Positions 56,783-64,000 of a stretch of DNA of 64,000 nucleotides are shown here, one piece after another. The notes beneath the pieces were generated by a model. That model saw nothing but the letters and a program-made list of their open reading frames with translations, ran no database searches and was not told the DNA's origin. The stretch spans positions 1 through 64,000 of the forward strand of contig DBQX01000082.1 of assembly GCA_002305415.1 (NCBI GenBank), read 5' to 3'. This DNA comes from Actinomycetales bacterium UBA1383 (GTDB taxonomy: Bacteria; Actinomycetota; Actinomycetes; Actinomycetales; Actinomycetaceae). The first letter of the stretch is position 1, and the number at the start of each line of letters is the position of its first letter. Made by a program: the position numbers and the translations under genes.

Positions 56783-58187
56783 CCCAGATGTCCGTCTCGA
56801 GGGTCCCGGGCAGGAACGGGTTCCCGGTGGCGATGAAGGCGGTCCGTCCCTTCCCCGCCTCGTAGTCCCGCAGGAGCCCGAACGCCCACTTCCCCAGCAG
56901 GATGATCGCGACAAGGTTGATGAGCGTCATCACACCCATCGAGACGTCCGCGAGGCTCCACACCACGTCCAGCTTCAGGAACGCCCCGACCACCACGGCG
57001 CCGATGACGACGAGCCGGAGGGTGAGGTCGTGCTCGTGCTTCTCCCCGGTGAGGTAATCGAGGTTCACCTCCGCGTAGGCGTAGTTGCCGATGATCGTGG
57101 AGTACGCGAAGACGAAGATGAGCAGGGTCATCGGCACGGTCATCCAGTCGCCCAGGTGGTGCGTGACGGCGGACTGGGTGAGTGTGGCACCCTCGACGTC
57201 CATGCCGGGGGCGTACACCGTCGAGTCCGAGAGCAAGATGATGAAGGCGGTCGCCGAGCACACGAGGATCGTGTCGACGAAGACGCCCGCGGACTGGATG
57301 AGGCCCTGGCGTGCCGGGTGGACGGTCGTGGCGGTGGACGCGGCGTTCGGCGCGGAGCCCATGCCGGCCTCGTTGGAGTAGAGCCCGCGCTTGACGCCGT
57401 TGAGGAGCGCCGCGGTGATGCCACCGGCGGTGCCGGCGAAGGCCTCGTTGAGTCCGAAGGCCGACTGGACGATCTCGTAGAAGACGAGACCGAGCCGGTC
57501 GAGGTTGAGGACGAGGATCACGAGCGCGACGAGGATGTAGACCACCGCCATCAGCGGCGCCACCCACTCGGCGACCCGGGCGACGGACTTGATGCCGCCC
57601 AGGATGACCGCGCCAGTGAGGATCGCCAGCCCGATCGCGGTGACCGCCACCGGTACGCCGTGGGCGGTCTCGAGGGTGGTGGCGATGGTGTTGGCCTGCA
57701 CCATCTCGAAGGCGATGCCGAACGTGAAGAGCAGGGCGACGGCGAACGCCGCGCCCCACTTCCACGACCGCAACCCCCGCCAGATGTAGAACGCGGGGCC
57801 ACCCCGGTAGGTGCCGTCGTGCCAGCGCACCTTGAAGACCTGCGCGAGGGTCGCCTCGATGAACGCCGTCGCCATGCCGATCAGCGCGATCATCCACATC
57901 CAGAAGACCGCCCCGGGGCCGCCGAGCGTGATCGCGATGGCGACTCCGGCGATGTTGCCGGTGCCGACACGGGACGCGAGGCTGATCGCGAACGCCTGGA
58001 AGGGCGAGATGCCCTCGGTGGTCTCGCGCGAGGTCGCGATGGTGGCGACCATCCGCCCGAAGAGCCGGACCTGCATGGCGCGCGACCTGATGGTGAAGTA
58101 GAGGCCGGCGCCGGCCAGCAGGTAGATCAGCAGCCACGAGTACATCTGGGTGTTGATCCAGTCCAGTACGGCAAGGAACCCGTCCAT
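56739..58187 (-). CDS. alanine/glycine:cation symporter, AGCS family
   Basis: This integral-membrane protein of 482 residues (about 11 helices) would take up alanine or glycine with Na+ or H+. It shows the AGCS signatures SLASRVGTGNIAGVA, GGPGAVFWMW, GLYSNEAGMGSAPNAA, and FAYSTIIGNYAYAE. GGAAGGA precedes the ATG. It diverges from the helicase gene across 110 bases and overlaps the 3' end of the hypothetical gene. Confidence 0.92.
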   Translation of the reverse strand: MDGFLAVLDWINTQMYSWLLIYLLAGAGLYFTIRSRAMQVRLFGRMVATIATSRETTEGISPFQAFAISLASRVGTGNIAGVAIAITLGGPGAVFWMWMIALIGMATAFIEATLAQVFKVRWHDGTYRGGPAFYIWRGLRSWKWGAAFAVALLFTFGIAFEMVQANTIATTLETAHGVPVAVTAIGLAILTGAVILGGIKSVARVAEWVAPLMAVVYILVALVILVLNLDRLGLVFYEIVQSAFGLNEAFAGTAGGITAALLNGVKRGLYSNEAGMGSAPNAASTATTVHPARQGLIQSAGVFVDTILVCSATAFIILLSDSTVYAPGMDVEGATLTQSAVTHHLGDWMTVPMTLLIFVFAYSTIIGNYAYAEVNLDYLTGEKHEHDLTLRLVVIGAVVVGAFLKLDVVWSLADVSMGVMTLINLVAIILLGKWAFGLLRDYEAGKGRTAFIATGNPFLPGTLETDIWVRDNPTLATTEHRA

Positions 58188-58285
58188 GGCTCGTCCTTCC
58201 AGTTGCGGCGATGCACTCGCAGCATGCCAGAAGGGAGGGGGAGCCGGCGGCACAACACCCCGCCGGACCCGCGCTCGGGCGGTGG

Positions 58286-58291
58286 GACAAT
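58286..58291 (+). promoter_or_regulatory. -10 candidate for the DUF3516 helicase gene
   Basis: GACAAT ends six bases before the ATG. No ribosome site is present. Confidence 0.35.
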
Positions 58292-58297
58292 GTGGTG

Positions 58298-60892
58298 ATG
58301 ACCGGTCCTGCCCTCAACCTCCTCCTCGACTCGCTCGAGGACCAGGGGGGTGCCGACCCCGACGCCCTGTATGAGGCCTTCCACGGCTGGGCCGCGTCCA
58401 CAGGCCGCCCGCTGTACGAGCACCAGGACGAGGCGCTCACGGCGCTCCTGACGGGGGCACACGTGATCGTGAACACCCCCACCGGCTCCGGCAAGTCGAT
58501 CGTCGCGCAGGCCGCCCACGTCGTGGCGCTCGCGCGCGGCGAGCGCACCTTCTACACGGCCCCGCTCAAGGCGCTCGTGTCCGAGAAGTTCTTCGACCTC
58601 GTCGCCCTCTTCGGCGCCCCCAACGTGGGCATGGTCACGGGCGACACCGCCATCAACACCGGGGCGCCCATCATCTGCTGCACCGCCGAGATCCTCGCGA
58701 ACCAGTCGCTCCGCGAAGGGGATGCGCTCGACGCTGGCGTGGTCGTGATGGACGAGTTCCACTTCTACGCCGATCCGCAACGCGGCTGGGCCTGGCAGGT
58801 GCCGCTGCTCGAACTCTCCCGGCCGCAGTTCGTGCTGATGTCCGCCACGCTCGGGGACACCTCGTTCTTCGCCGCTGACCTCCGCCGGCGCACCGGGCGC
58901 GAGGTGGAGACGATCACGACCGCCCGCCGCCCGGTGCCGCTCACCTACAGCTACTCCGTCGAGCCCCTGCAGGACGTCCTCGTGGAGCTCGTGAACACCG
59001 GCCGCTCCCCCGCCTACGTGGTCCACTTCGCCCAGAAGGACGCCGTCGAACGCGCCCAGTCCCTCACCTCGGTCCAGGTGGCGTCCCGGGAGCGGCGCGA
59101 GGCGATCGCAGGCCGGATCAGCGGTTTCACCTTCTCGCGCGGCTTCGGGGCCACCCTCTCGCGGCTGCTGCGCCTTGGTATCGGGGTGCACCACGCCGGG
59201 ATGCTGCCCCGCTACCGCCGTCTGGTGGAGCAACTCACGCAGGAGGGCCTGCTCTCGGTGGTGTGCGGCACCGACACCCTCGGCGTCGGGATCAACGTGC
59301 CCATCCGGACCGTGGTGTTCACGGCGCTCACCAAGTACGACGGCGAGCGCTCCCGCCACCTCACCGCGAGGGAGTTCCACCAGATCGCGGGTCGCGCCGG
59401 CCGCGCGGGCTACGACACCGTCGGCGAGGTGATCGTCCAGGCACCGGAACACGTGATCGAGAACGCGAAGGCGCTGGCACGGGCGGGTGACGACGAGCGC
59501 AAGCGGCGCAGGATCGTCCGGAAGAAGGCGCCGCCGGGGCTCGTGAACTGGACCGACAAGACGTTCGAGCGCCTGCGGGATTCCGAGCCCGAGCCTCTCA
59601 CCAGCCAGTTCCGGGTGACACACGCGCTGGTGCTCAATGTCCTCGCACGGCCGGGCGACCCCGTCGCGCACCTCGCGAGGCTGCTCACCGACAACCATGA
59701 ACCCCGCACGGACCGCAACCCCCACCTGCGCCGCGCCGTCGCCATCTACCGGTCGCTGCGCCAGGCGGGCGTCGTCGAGCACCTCGGCAGCGCCGAGGCG
59801 GGCGACGGTCCGCGCCTGCGCCTGACGGTCGACCTGCCCGACGAGTTCGCGCTCAACGCGCCGCTGTCGCCCTTCGCCTTCGCGGCGGTCGAGCTGCTCG
59901 ATCCGCAGGAGCCCTCCTTCACCCTGGACGTCGTGAGCGTGATCGAGGCGACCCTGGAGGATCCTCGGCCGGTGCTGTACGCCCAGGCCTTCGCCGCGCG
60001 CGGAGATGCCGTCGCCGCGATGAAGGCGGAGGGCATGGACTACGACGAACGCATGGACGCCCTTGCCGAGGTCACCTGGCCGCAGCCGCTCGCCGAGCTG
60101 CTCTCCGCAGCCCTGCGGCAGTACGCCCACACGAATCCGTGGGTCCTCGAGTATGAACTCAGCCCGAAGTCGGTGGTCCGGGAGATGGTCGAGAACGCCA
60201 TGACCTTCTCGGACCTGATCGCCCGCTACCAGCTCGGACGCAGCGAGGGCGTCGTCCTCCGCTACCTCTCGGACGCCTACCAGGCGCTGCGCCAGTCGGT
60301 GCCCGACTCGGCGCGGACCGAGGAGGTTCTCGCCCTCACGCGCTGGCTTGGAGGCCTTGTACGCTCCGTCGACTCCTCGCTCCTCGACGAGTGGGCGGCC
60401 CTCCATGAGGACGAGAAGGACCTCCCAGCCGCCGGCGAGCGCCCCTTCGGGGCGGACGACGACGGCGTCGTCGCCTTCTCCCGCAACCGGCACGCGTTCC
60501 GGAACGCGATCCGGCGGGCACTCTTCGGCCGCGTGGAGGCGCTGGCCCGGGAGGACTGGGAGGCGCTCGGTGCCCTCGACGAGGCGATCGGGTGGGACGC
60601 GGCGAGGTGGCAGGACGCGGCCGCGGCGTACTGGCAGGAACACGACTGGCTGGGCACCGGGCCCCATGCCCGCAGCGCGGCGATGCTGTCGATCGTCGAG
60701 CGTCCCGACGACGCCGACTGGGTGCGCGCCCGCATGCGGGTCCCGGAGGACGGGACGCACTGGCTCGTCCGGCAGCGCCTCGACGACCCGGAGGGGGACG
60801 CGGACTGGGAGCTGGTGGCACGGATCGACGTCGACGCCTCCGACCGTGACCGCGCCGTGCGAGTCGCCGATCTCGCGCTCGGCACGATGTAA
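58298..60892 (+). CDS. DEAD/DEAH-box helicase with DUF3516 domain
   Basis: The 864-residue protein has helicase motifs NTPTGSGKS (Walker A), VVMDEFHFY (DEFH box), SATLGD, and the C-terminal helicase GRAGRAG. The rest matches the DUF3516 C-terminal region (about residues 400-864). Ski2-like relatives unwind RNA, but this actinobacterial branch is not characterised. The ATG at 58298 is favoured by the GACAAT box. The end of the gene runs straight into an iron-box-like sequence that precedes the VIT gene. Confidence 0.88.
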   Translation: MTGPALNLLLDSLEDQGGADPDALYEAFHGWAASTGRPLYEHQDEALTALLTGAHVIVNTPTGSGKSIVAQAAHVVALARGERTFYTAPLKALVSEKFFDLVALFGAPNVGMVTGDTAINTGAPIICCTAEILANQSLREGDALDAGVVVMDEFHFYADPQRGWAWQVPLLELSRPQFVLMSATLGDTSFFAADLRRRTGREVETITTARRPVPLTYSYSVEPLQDVLVELVNTGRSPAYVVHFAQKDAVERAQSLTSVQVASRERREAIAGRISGFTFSRGFGATLSRLLRLGIGVHHAGMLPRYRRLVEQLTQEGLLSVVCGTDTLGVGINVPIRTVVFTALTKYDGERSRHLTAREFHQIAGRAGRAGYDTVGEVIVQAPEHVIENAKALARAGDDERKRRRIVRKKAPPGLVNWTDKTFERLRDSEPEPLTSQFRVTHALVLNVLARPGDPVAHLARLLTDNHEPRTDRNPHLRRAVAIYRSLRQAGVVEHLGSAEAGDGPRLRLTVDLPDEFALNAPLSPFAFAAVELLDPQEPSFTLDVVSVIEATLEDPRPVLYAQAFAARGDAVAAMKAEGMDYDERMDALAEVTWPQPLAELLSAALRQYAHTNPWVLEYELSPKSVVREMVENAMTFSDLIARYQLGRSEGVVLRYLSDAYQALRQSVPDSARTEEVLALTRWLGGLVRSVDSSLLDEWAALHEDEKDLPAAGERPFGADDDGVVAFSRNRHAFRNAIRRALFGRVEALAREDWEALGALDEAIGWDAARWQDAAAAYWQEHDWLGTGPHARSAAMLSIVERPDDADWVRARMRVPEDGTHWLVRQRLDDPEGDADWELVARIDVDASDRDRAVRVADLALGTM

Positions 60893-60908
60893 GGCAAGCC
60901 TCACCTGC
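60890..60908 (+). promoter_or_regulatory. DtxR/IdeR-type iron box before the VIT gene
   Basis: The 19-base TAAGGCAAGCCTCACCTGC matches 15 positions of the IdeR/DtxR consensus TWAGGTWAGSCTWACCTWA. It includes the helicase stop codon and lies immediately upstream of the predicted -35 of the VIT promoter. Confidence 0.55.
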
Positions 60909-60909
60909 G

Positions 60910-60939
60910 ATGACACCCCGTTGCCGCACGACGTACCGT
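60910..60939 (+). promoter_or_regulatory. VIT gene promoter
   Basis: ATGACA (60910-60915) and TACCGT (60934-60939) are spaced by 18 bases. The predicted start leaves a leader of about 22 bases that contains the AGAGGAG ribosome site. Confidence 0.5.
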
Positions 60940-60967
60940 AACGGTGAGCACACGGAGAGGAGCGCCG

Positions 60968-61666
60968 GTGTCCGTGACCCTTGCGAAGCAGCCCGACTCG
61001 GTCTCCGCCCGCCTCAACAAGCTGCGCGCGGGCGTCCTCGGGGCCAACGACGGGATCGTGTCCGTCGCCGCCACCGTCATCGGTGTCGCGGCAGCGACCG
61101 ACTCGGTACCGATCATCGCGGCCGCCGGCGTCGCGGCCCTCAGCGCGGGGGCGTTCTCGATGGCAACCGGCGAGTACATCTCCGTCTCCACGCAGCGTGA
61201 CACCGAGGAAGCGATCGTCGAGCGTGTCTCGCGCTCGTCGAACGGCGACCCCGACGGCATCCTCGACACCCTCTCGACCGACCTCGAACGCCGTGGCGTC
61301 GCGCCGGAAACCGCCCGTCTGGCCGCCACCGACATGATCCGGCACGACGCGGTGGGCGCCCTCTCCTGCATCGAGGGGATCGACCCGGACGACCTCGTCA
61401 ACCCCTGGCACGCGGCCTGGGCCTCGTTCTTCTCCTTCATCGCCGGAGCCGCCCTGCCGGTTGCCGCGATCCTGCTGTTCCCCGCGGCGGTGCGGATCCC
61501 GGCCACCTTCGCGATGGTGCTCGTGGCCCTCGCGCTGACCGGTTTCGTCTCCGCCAGCCTCGGCGAGGCCCAGAGGAGCCGGGCGGTCGTTCGCACCATC
61601 GTCGGCGGGGCGCTCGCGATGGCCGTCACGTGGGGAATCGGGACGCTCTTCGACATCCGCGTGTAG
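60968..61666 (+). CDS. VIT1/CCC1 family iron/manganese transporter
   Basis: The 232-residue membrane protein belongs to the VIT family, which moves Fe(II) or Mn(II) out of the cytoplasm. LRAGVLGANDGIVSVAATVIGV and AGAFSMATGEYISVSTQRD are diagnostic. Five membrane segments with a charged central metal-binding region (about residues 80-130, rich in Glu and Asp) are seen. The GTG at 60968 has AGAGGAG five bases upstream; an upstream GTG at 60944 is possible. An iron box and good promoter precede it. Confidence 0.9.
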   Translation: MSVTLAKQPDSVSARLNKLRAGVLGANDGIVSVAATVIGVAAATDSVPIIAAAGVAALSAGAFSMATGEYISVSTQRDTEEAIVERVSRSSNGDPDGILDTLSTDLERRGVAPETARLAATDMIRHDAVGALSCIEGIDPDDLVNPWHAAWASFFSFIAGAALPVAAILLFPAAVRIPATFAMVLVALALTGFVSASLGEAQRSRAVVRTIVGGALAMAVTWGIGTLFDIRV

Positions 61667-61674
61667 GCGGCGAG

Positions 61675-61680
61675 TAGGCT
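61675..61680 (+). promoter_or_regulatory. -10 element of the YggS-type gene
   Basis: TAGGCT ends six bases before the GTG start. Confidence 0.5.
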
Positions 61681-61686
61681 CGAGGA

Positions 61687-62397
61687 GTGGATGACGTCGC
61701 GGAACGGTGGCAGCTCCTCGCCGGGCGCATCGAGAGGGCCTGTGGCGTGGTGGGCCGCGATCCTGCCACGGTTGACGTCCTCGCGGCGGTGAAGACGCAG
61801 CCGCCGGATCGCATCGTCGCCGTGCTTGCCGCGGGCGCCCGGATCCTCGGCCACAACCGCGCACAGGAGCTGGCGGACGTGGCTCCCGCGGTCCGTGCCT
61901 CGTGGCCTGGCCCGTTCGAGAACCACTTCATCGGTGCGCTGCAGACCAACAAGGTGAACCAGGTGATGCGGCACGTCTCCTGCGTGCAGTCGGTCGACCG
62001 CCTCGAACTCGCGGGCAAGCTCGCCCGTGCGGCGATGCGCGACGGACGCGTCCTCGACGTGTTCGTCGAGGTGAACTCGTCCGCGGAACCGACCAAGGCC
62101 GGGGTGCGGCCCCACGACGCGGTGGCGTTCTGCGGGGAGGTGGCAGCGCTGGAAGGGCTGCGCCTGCGGGGACTGATGACCGTGGGCGCGAACTCGCCGG
62201 ACCAGGGCGTGGTGCGCGCCAGCTACGAGGTCATGGCCCAGCTCTCCGCCGAGGTCCGCGCGTCCGGCCTCCCCGGGACCGCGGAGGCCACGGAACTCTC
62301 GATGGGCATGAGCGGAGACCTGGAGATCGCGATCGCGGCGGGCGCGACGATGGTCCGGGTGGGGACGGCCCTGTTCGGCCCTCGCACCGTCCGCTGA
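61687..62397 (+). CDS. YggS/PROSC family PLP homeostasis protein
   Basis: The 236-residue single-domain alanine-racemase-like barrel binds pyridoxal phosphate and helps keep PLP homeostasis; it has no known racemase activity. The PLP lysine is in AAVKTQPPDRI. FIGALQTNKV, VNSSAEPTKAG, LMTVG and SMGMSGDLEIAI are family signatures. It uses a GTG with a TAGGCT box six bases upstream. It converges with glnS with only four bases between stops, so the transcripts must overlap or terminate within genes. Confidence 0.92.
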   Translation: MDDVAERWQLLAGRIERACGVVGRDPATVDVLAAVKTQPPDRIVAVLAAGARILGHNRAQELADVAPAVRASWPGPFENHFIGALQTNKVNQVMRHVSCVQSVDRLELAGKLARAAMRDGRVLDVFVEVNSSAEPTKAGVRPHDAVAFCGEVAALEGLRLRGLMTVGANSPDQGVVRASYEVMAQLSAEVRASGLPGTAEATELSMGMSGDLEIAIAAGATMVRVGTALFGPRTVR

Positions 62398-62401
62398 CGG
62401 G

Positions 62402-64000
62402 CTAGTGCCGCTGCCGCTTCTGCAGCGCGGCCCACTCGTCCTTGAGCCCGACCGTCTGGTGGAAGTGCAGTGGCTGGGTGGTGTCATGGCAGAAGTACCC
62501 GAGCCGCTCGAACTGGACCACGCTCCCACCGGGGGTGTCGGCGAGCGCGGACTCCGCCTTGCAGCCCTCGAGCACCAGGCGTGAGGCCGGGTTGAGGTCA
62601 TCCCAGGGATCACCGGTCCGTTCCCCCGGGACCGGCGCCGTGAACAGCCGGTCGTACTCGGCCACCGTCACGTCGATGGCGTGCGGGACCGAGACCCAGT
62701 GCATGGTCGACCTGACCCGGCGGCCGTCCGGGGCACTCCCCCCGCGCGTGGCGGGGTCATAGGTGGCCTGGACCTCGACGACGACGCCGTCCTCATCCGT
62801 GACCACGCCGGTCGCGGTCACGAGGTACGCACCCCGCAACCGCACCTCCCGACCCGGCGCGAGACGGAAGTACTTCGGGGGCGGGACGACTGCGAAGTCG
62901 TCCCGCTCGATGTAGAGCTCCCCCGTGAAGGGCACCCGCCGCGTGCCGTCGGCGGGGTTCTCGGGGTTGTTGCCGATCTCGAACCACTCCACCACCGGCC
63001 TGCCCGCCTCATCGGTCGGCCAGTTCGTCAGCACGAGTCGCAGCGGCCGGAGCACGGCCATCCGCCGCAACGCGGTCCGGTTGAGTTCGGCGCGCACGAA
63101 GGACTCCAGCAACTCGATCTCGTGCCGGGAGTTGGTGCGCGAGACACCGATGAATCCGCAGAAGTCCCGGATCGCGGCGGCGGGATAGCCGCGGCGGCGC
63201 AGGCCCCGCAGCGTCGGGAGGCGCGGGTCGTCCCAGCCGTCGACGTGGCCCTCCGCGACGAGCAGCGCGAGCCTGCGCTTGGACATCAGGGTGTGGGTCA
63301 GCTCCAGGCGGGCGAACTCGGTCTGCCGGGGCGTGTCGAAGGGAAGCGGCAGGTGGGCGAGGAACCAGTCGTACAGCGGGCGGTGGCTGTCGAACTCGAG
63401 CGTGCAGAAGCTGTGGGTGACGCCCTCGATGGCGTCGGACTGTCCGTGGGCCCAGTCGTAGGTCGGGTAGATGCACCACTCGTCCCCGGTACGATGGTGG
63501 TGCTCCCGCCGGATGCGGTACATGATCGGGTCCCGGAGCTGCATGTTCTCGTGGTTCATGTCGATACGGGCGCGCAGGACCCTCGATCCGTCCGGGAACT
63601 CCCCCGCGCGCATACGCCGCAACAGGTCGAGGTTCTCCTCGGGCGTGCGGTCCCGGTAGGGGCTCTCGACCCCCGGACGCCCGAACCCGCCACGCTGGGC
63701 GGAGATGGTCTCGCTGTCCTGGTCGTCGACGAAGGCGAGGCCATGCCTGACCAGGTGCTCGGCCCACTCGTACAGGGTCCCGAAGTAGTCCGAGGCGTGG
63801 ATCACCCGTTCGGGCGCGTAGCCGAGCCAGGCGATGTCCTCGACGATCCCGTCGACGAAGTGCTGTTCCTCGGTCTCGGGGTTGGTGTCGTCGAACCGGA
63901 GGTTGCAGGTCCCTCCGAACTCGGCGGCGATGCCGAAGTCGAGGACGATCGCCTTGGCGTGGCCGATGTGGAGGTACCCGTTGGGCTCCGGGGGGAACCG
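62402..64000 (-). CDS. glnS: glutaminyl-tRNA synthetase (5' end outside window)
   Basis: GlnS charges tRNA-Gln directly. The frame is open to the right edge. Near the edge the class I motif PEPNGYLHIGHAK is visible (about 63960-64000), followed by LRFDDTNPETE. GLAFVDDQ and LMSKRRL (the KMSKS equivalent, near 63275) follow, with the two-barrel anticodon-binding region in the C-terminal part (LEGCKAESALADTPGGSVVQFERLGYFC). Most actinobacteria lack GlnRS and use GatCAB transamidation, so its presence is notable. There is no terminator between it and the YggS-type gene. Confidence 0.96.
   Translation of the reverse strand, partial: RFPPEPNGYLHIGHAKAIVLDFGIAAEFGGTCNLRFDDTNPETEEQHFVDGIVEDIAWLGYAPERVIHASDYFGTLYEWAEHLVRHGLAFVDDQDSETISAQRGGFGRPGVESPYRDRTPEENLDLLRRMRAGEFPDGSRVLRARIDMNHENMQLRDPIMYRIRREHHHRTGDEWCIYPTYDWAHGQSDAIEGVTHSFCTLEFDSHRPLYDWFLAHLPLPFDTPRQTEFARLELTHTLMSKRRLALLVAEGHVDGWDDPRLPTLRGLRRRGYPAAAIRDFCGFIGVSRTNSRHEIELLESFVRAELNRTALRRMAVLRPLRLVLTNWPTDEAGRPVVEWFEIGNNPENPADGTRRVPFTGELYIERDDFAVVPPPKYFRLAPGREVRLRGAYLVTATGVVTDEDGVVVEVQATYDPATRGGSAPDGRRVRSTMHWVSVPHAIDVTVAEYDRLFTAPVPGERTGDPWDDLNPASRLVLEGCKAESALADTPGGSVVQFERLGYFCHDTTQPLHFHQTVGLKDEWAALQKRQRH

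Noticed and set aside
58127..61864. A 1245-codon open frame on the minus strand across the helicase, VIT and YggS regions
   Set aside because: It is antisense to well-supported genes, has no recognisable motif, and is the expected by-product of third-position G+C bias. The many other long antisense frames (for example inside leuS, rne, leuC and recG) were rejected for the same reason.
1..64000. Mobile elements, prophage, CRISPR arrays, toxin-antitoxin or secondary-metabolite clusters
   Set aside because: No transposase, integrase, direct-repeat array, or modular synthase was seen on either strand; gene content and base composition are uniform.

Overview
The window is about 70 percent G+C and densely packed. 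The gene set (RsfS, NdgR-type IclR regulator, DUF3515 and DUF2510 proteins, DUF3516 helicase, actinobacterial MurA variant, long RNase E, cytochrome bd with CydDC) points to a high-GC Actinomycetota chromosome, probably of Micrococcales or Propionibacteriales grade. I cannot name a species. I saw no insertion sequence, prophage, CRISPR array or other sign of recent transfer; this is core chromosome.

Layout. 1-9.7 kb: the end of a HerA-like ATPase; leuS with a leader-peptide attenuator; a HIT protein; and a four-gene minus-strand unit (HAD phosphatase, anchored wall-type protein, metallophosphoesterase, VKOR-like oxidoreductase). 9.7-16.3 kb: deoD with a DUF2510 membrane protein, an SDR epimerase, trxA and ndh diverging around a dyad operator, tRNA-Ala, and an OmpR/kinase pair. 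16.3-26.1 kb: a long minus-strand run, rne, rplU, rpmA, obg, proB, proA, an unannotated-size 50-residue membrane protein, nadD, a Pro/Ala-rich membrane protein, rsfS and a histidine phosphatase. 26.4-34.8 kb: cydA-cydB-cydD-cydC, then a DevS/DosS-like GAF kinase and a convergent NarL-type regulator. 34.9-42.2 kb: a tightly overlapped minus-strand operon (DAK2 protein, recG, rsmD, coaD, coiled-coil protein, DUF177, rnc, mutM). 42.3-51.4 kb: rpmB; thiL and DUF3515 diverging; ddl, gpsA, plsC, murA; leuD and leuC diverging from ndgR. 51.5-64 kb: tRNA-Glu and tRNA-Gln, a lipoprotein, gltX, a C-S lyase-type aminotransferase, an FAH-family protein, a hypothetical protein, an AGCS symporter, a DUF3516 helicase, a VIT-family transporter, a YggS-type PLP protein and glnS, cut by the right edge.

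Functional themes. Respiration and redox: the cyd operon carries a perfect GGGAC-N4-GTCCC DosR-type core about 43 bp before its likely start of transcription. The kinase just downstream keeps both haem-pocket residues known from DevS, so sensor, regulator and target appear to sit together. NDH-2, thioredoxin and VKOR add to this theme. Amino acids: leuCD with NdgR, proBA, and a leuS leader coding for three consecutive leucines. Translation and envelope housekeeping fill the rest.

A window-wide pattern is leaderless expression. About fifteen start codons have a TANNNT-like -10 element ending 6 to 8 bases upstream, including two divergent pairs whose start codons are only 22 and 31 bp apart. 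All functions are inferred from sequence reading alone.
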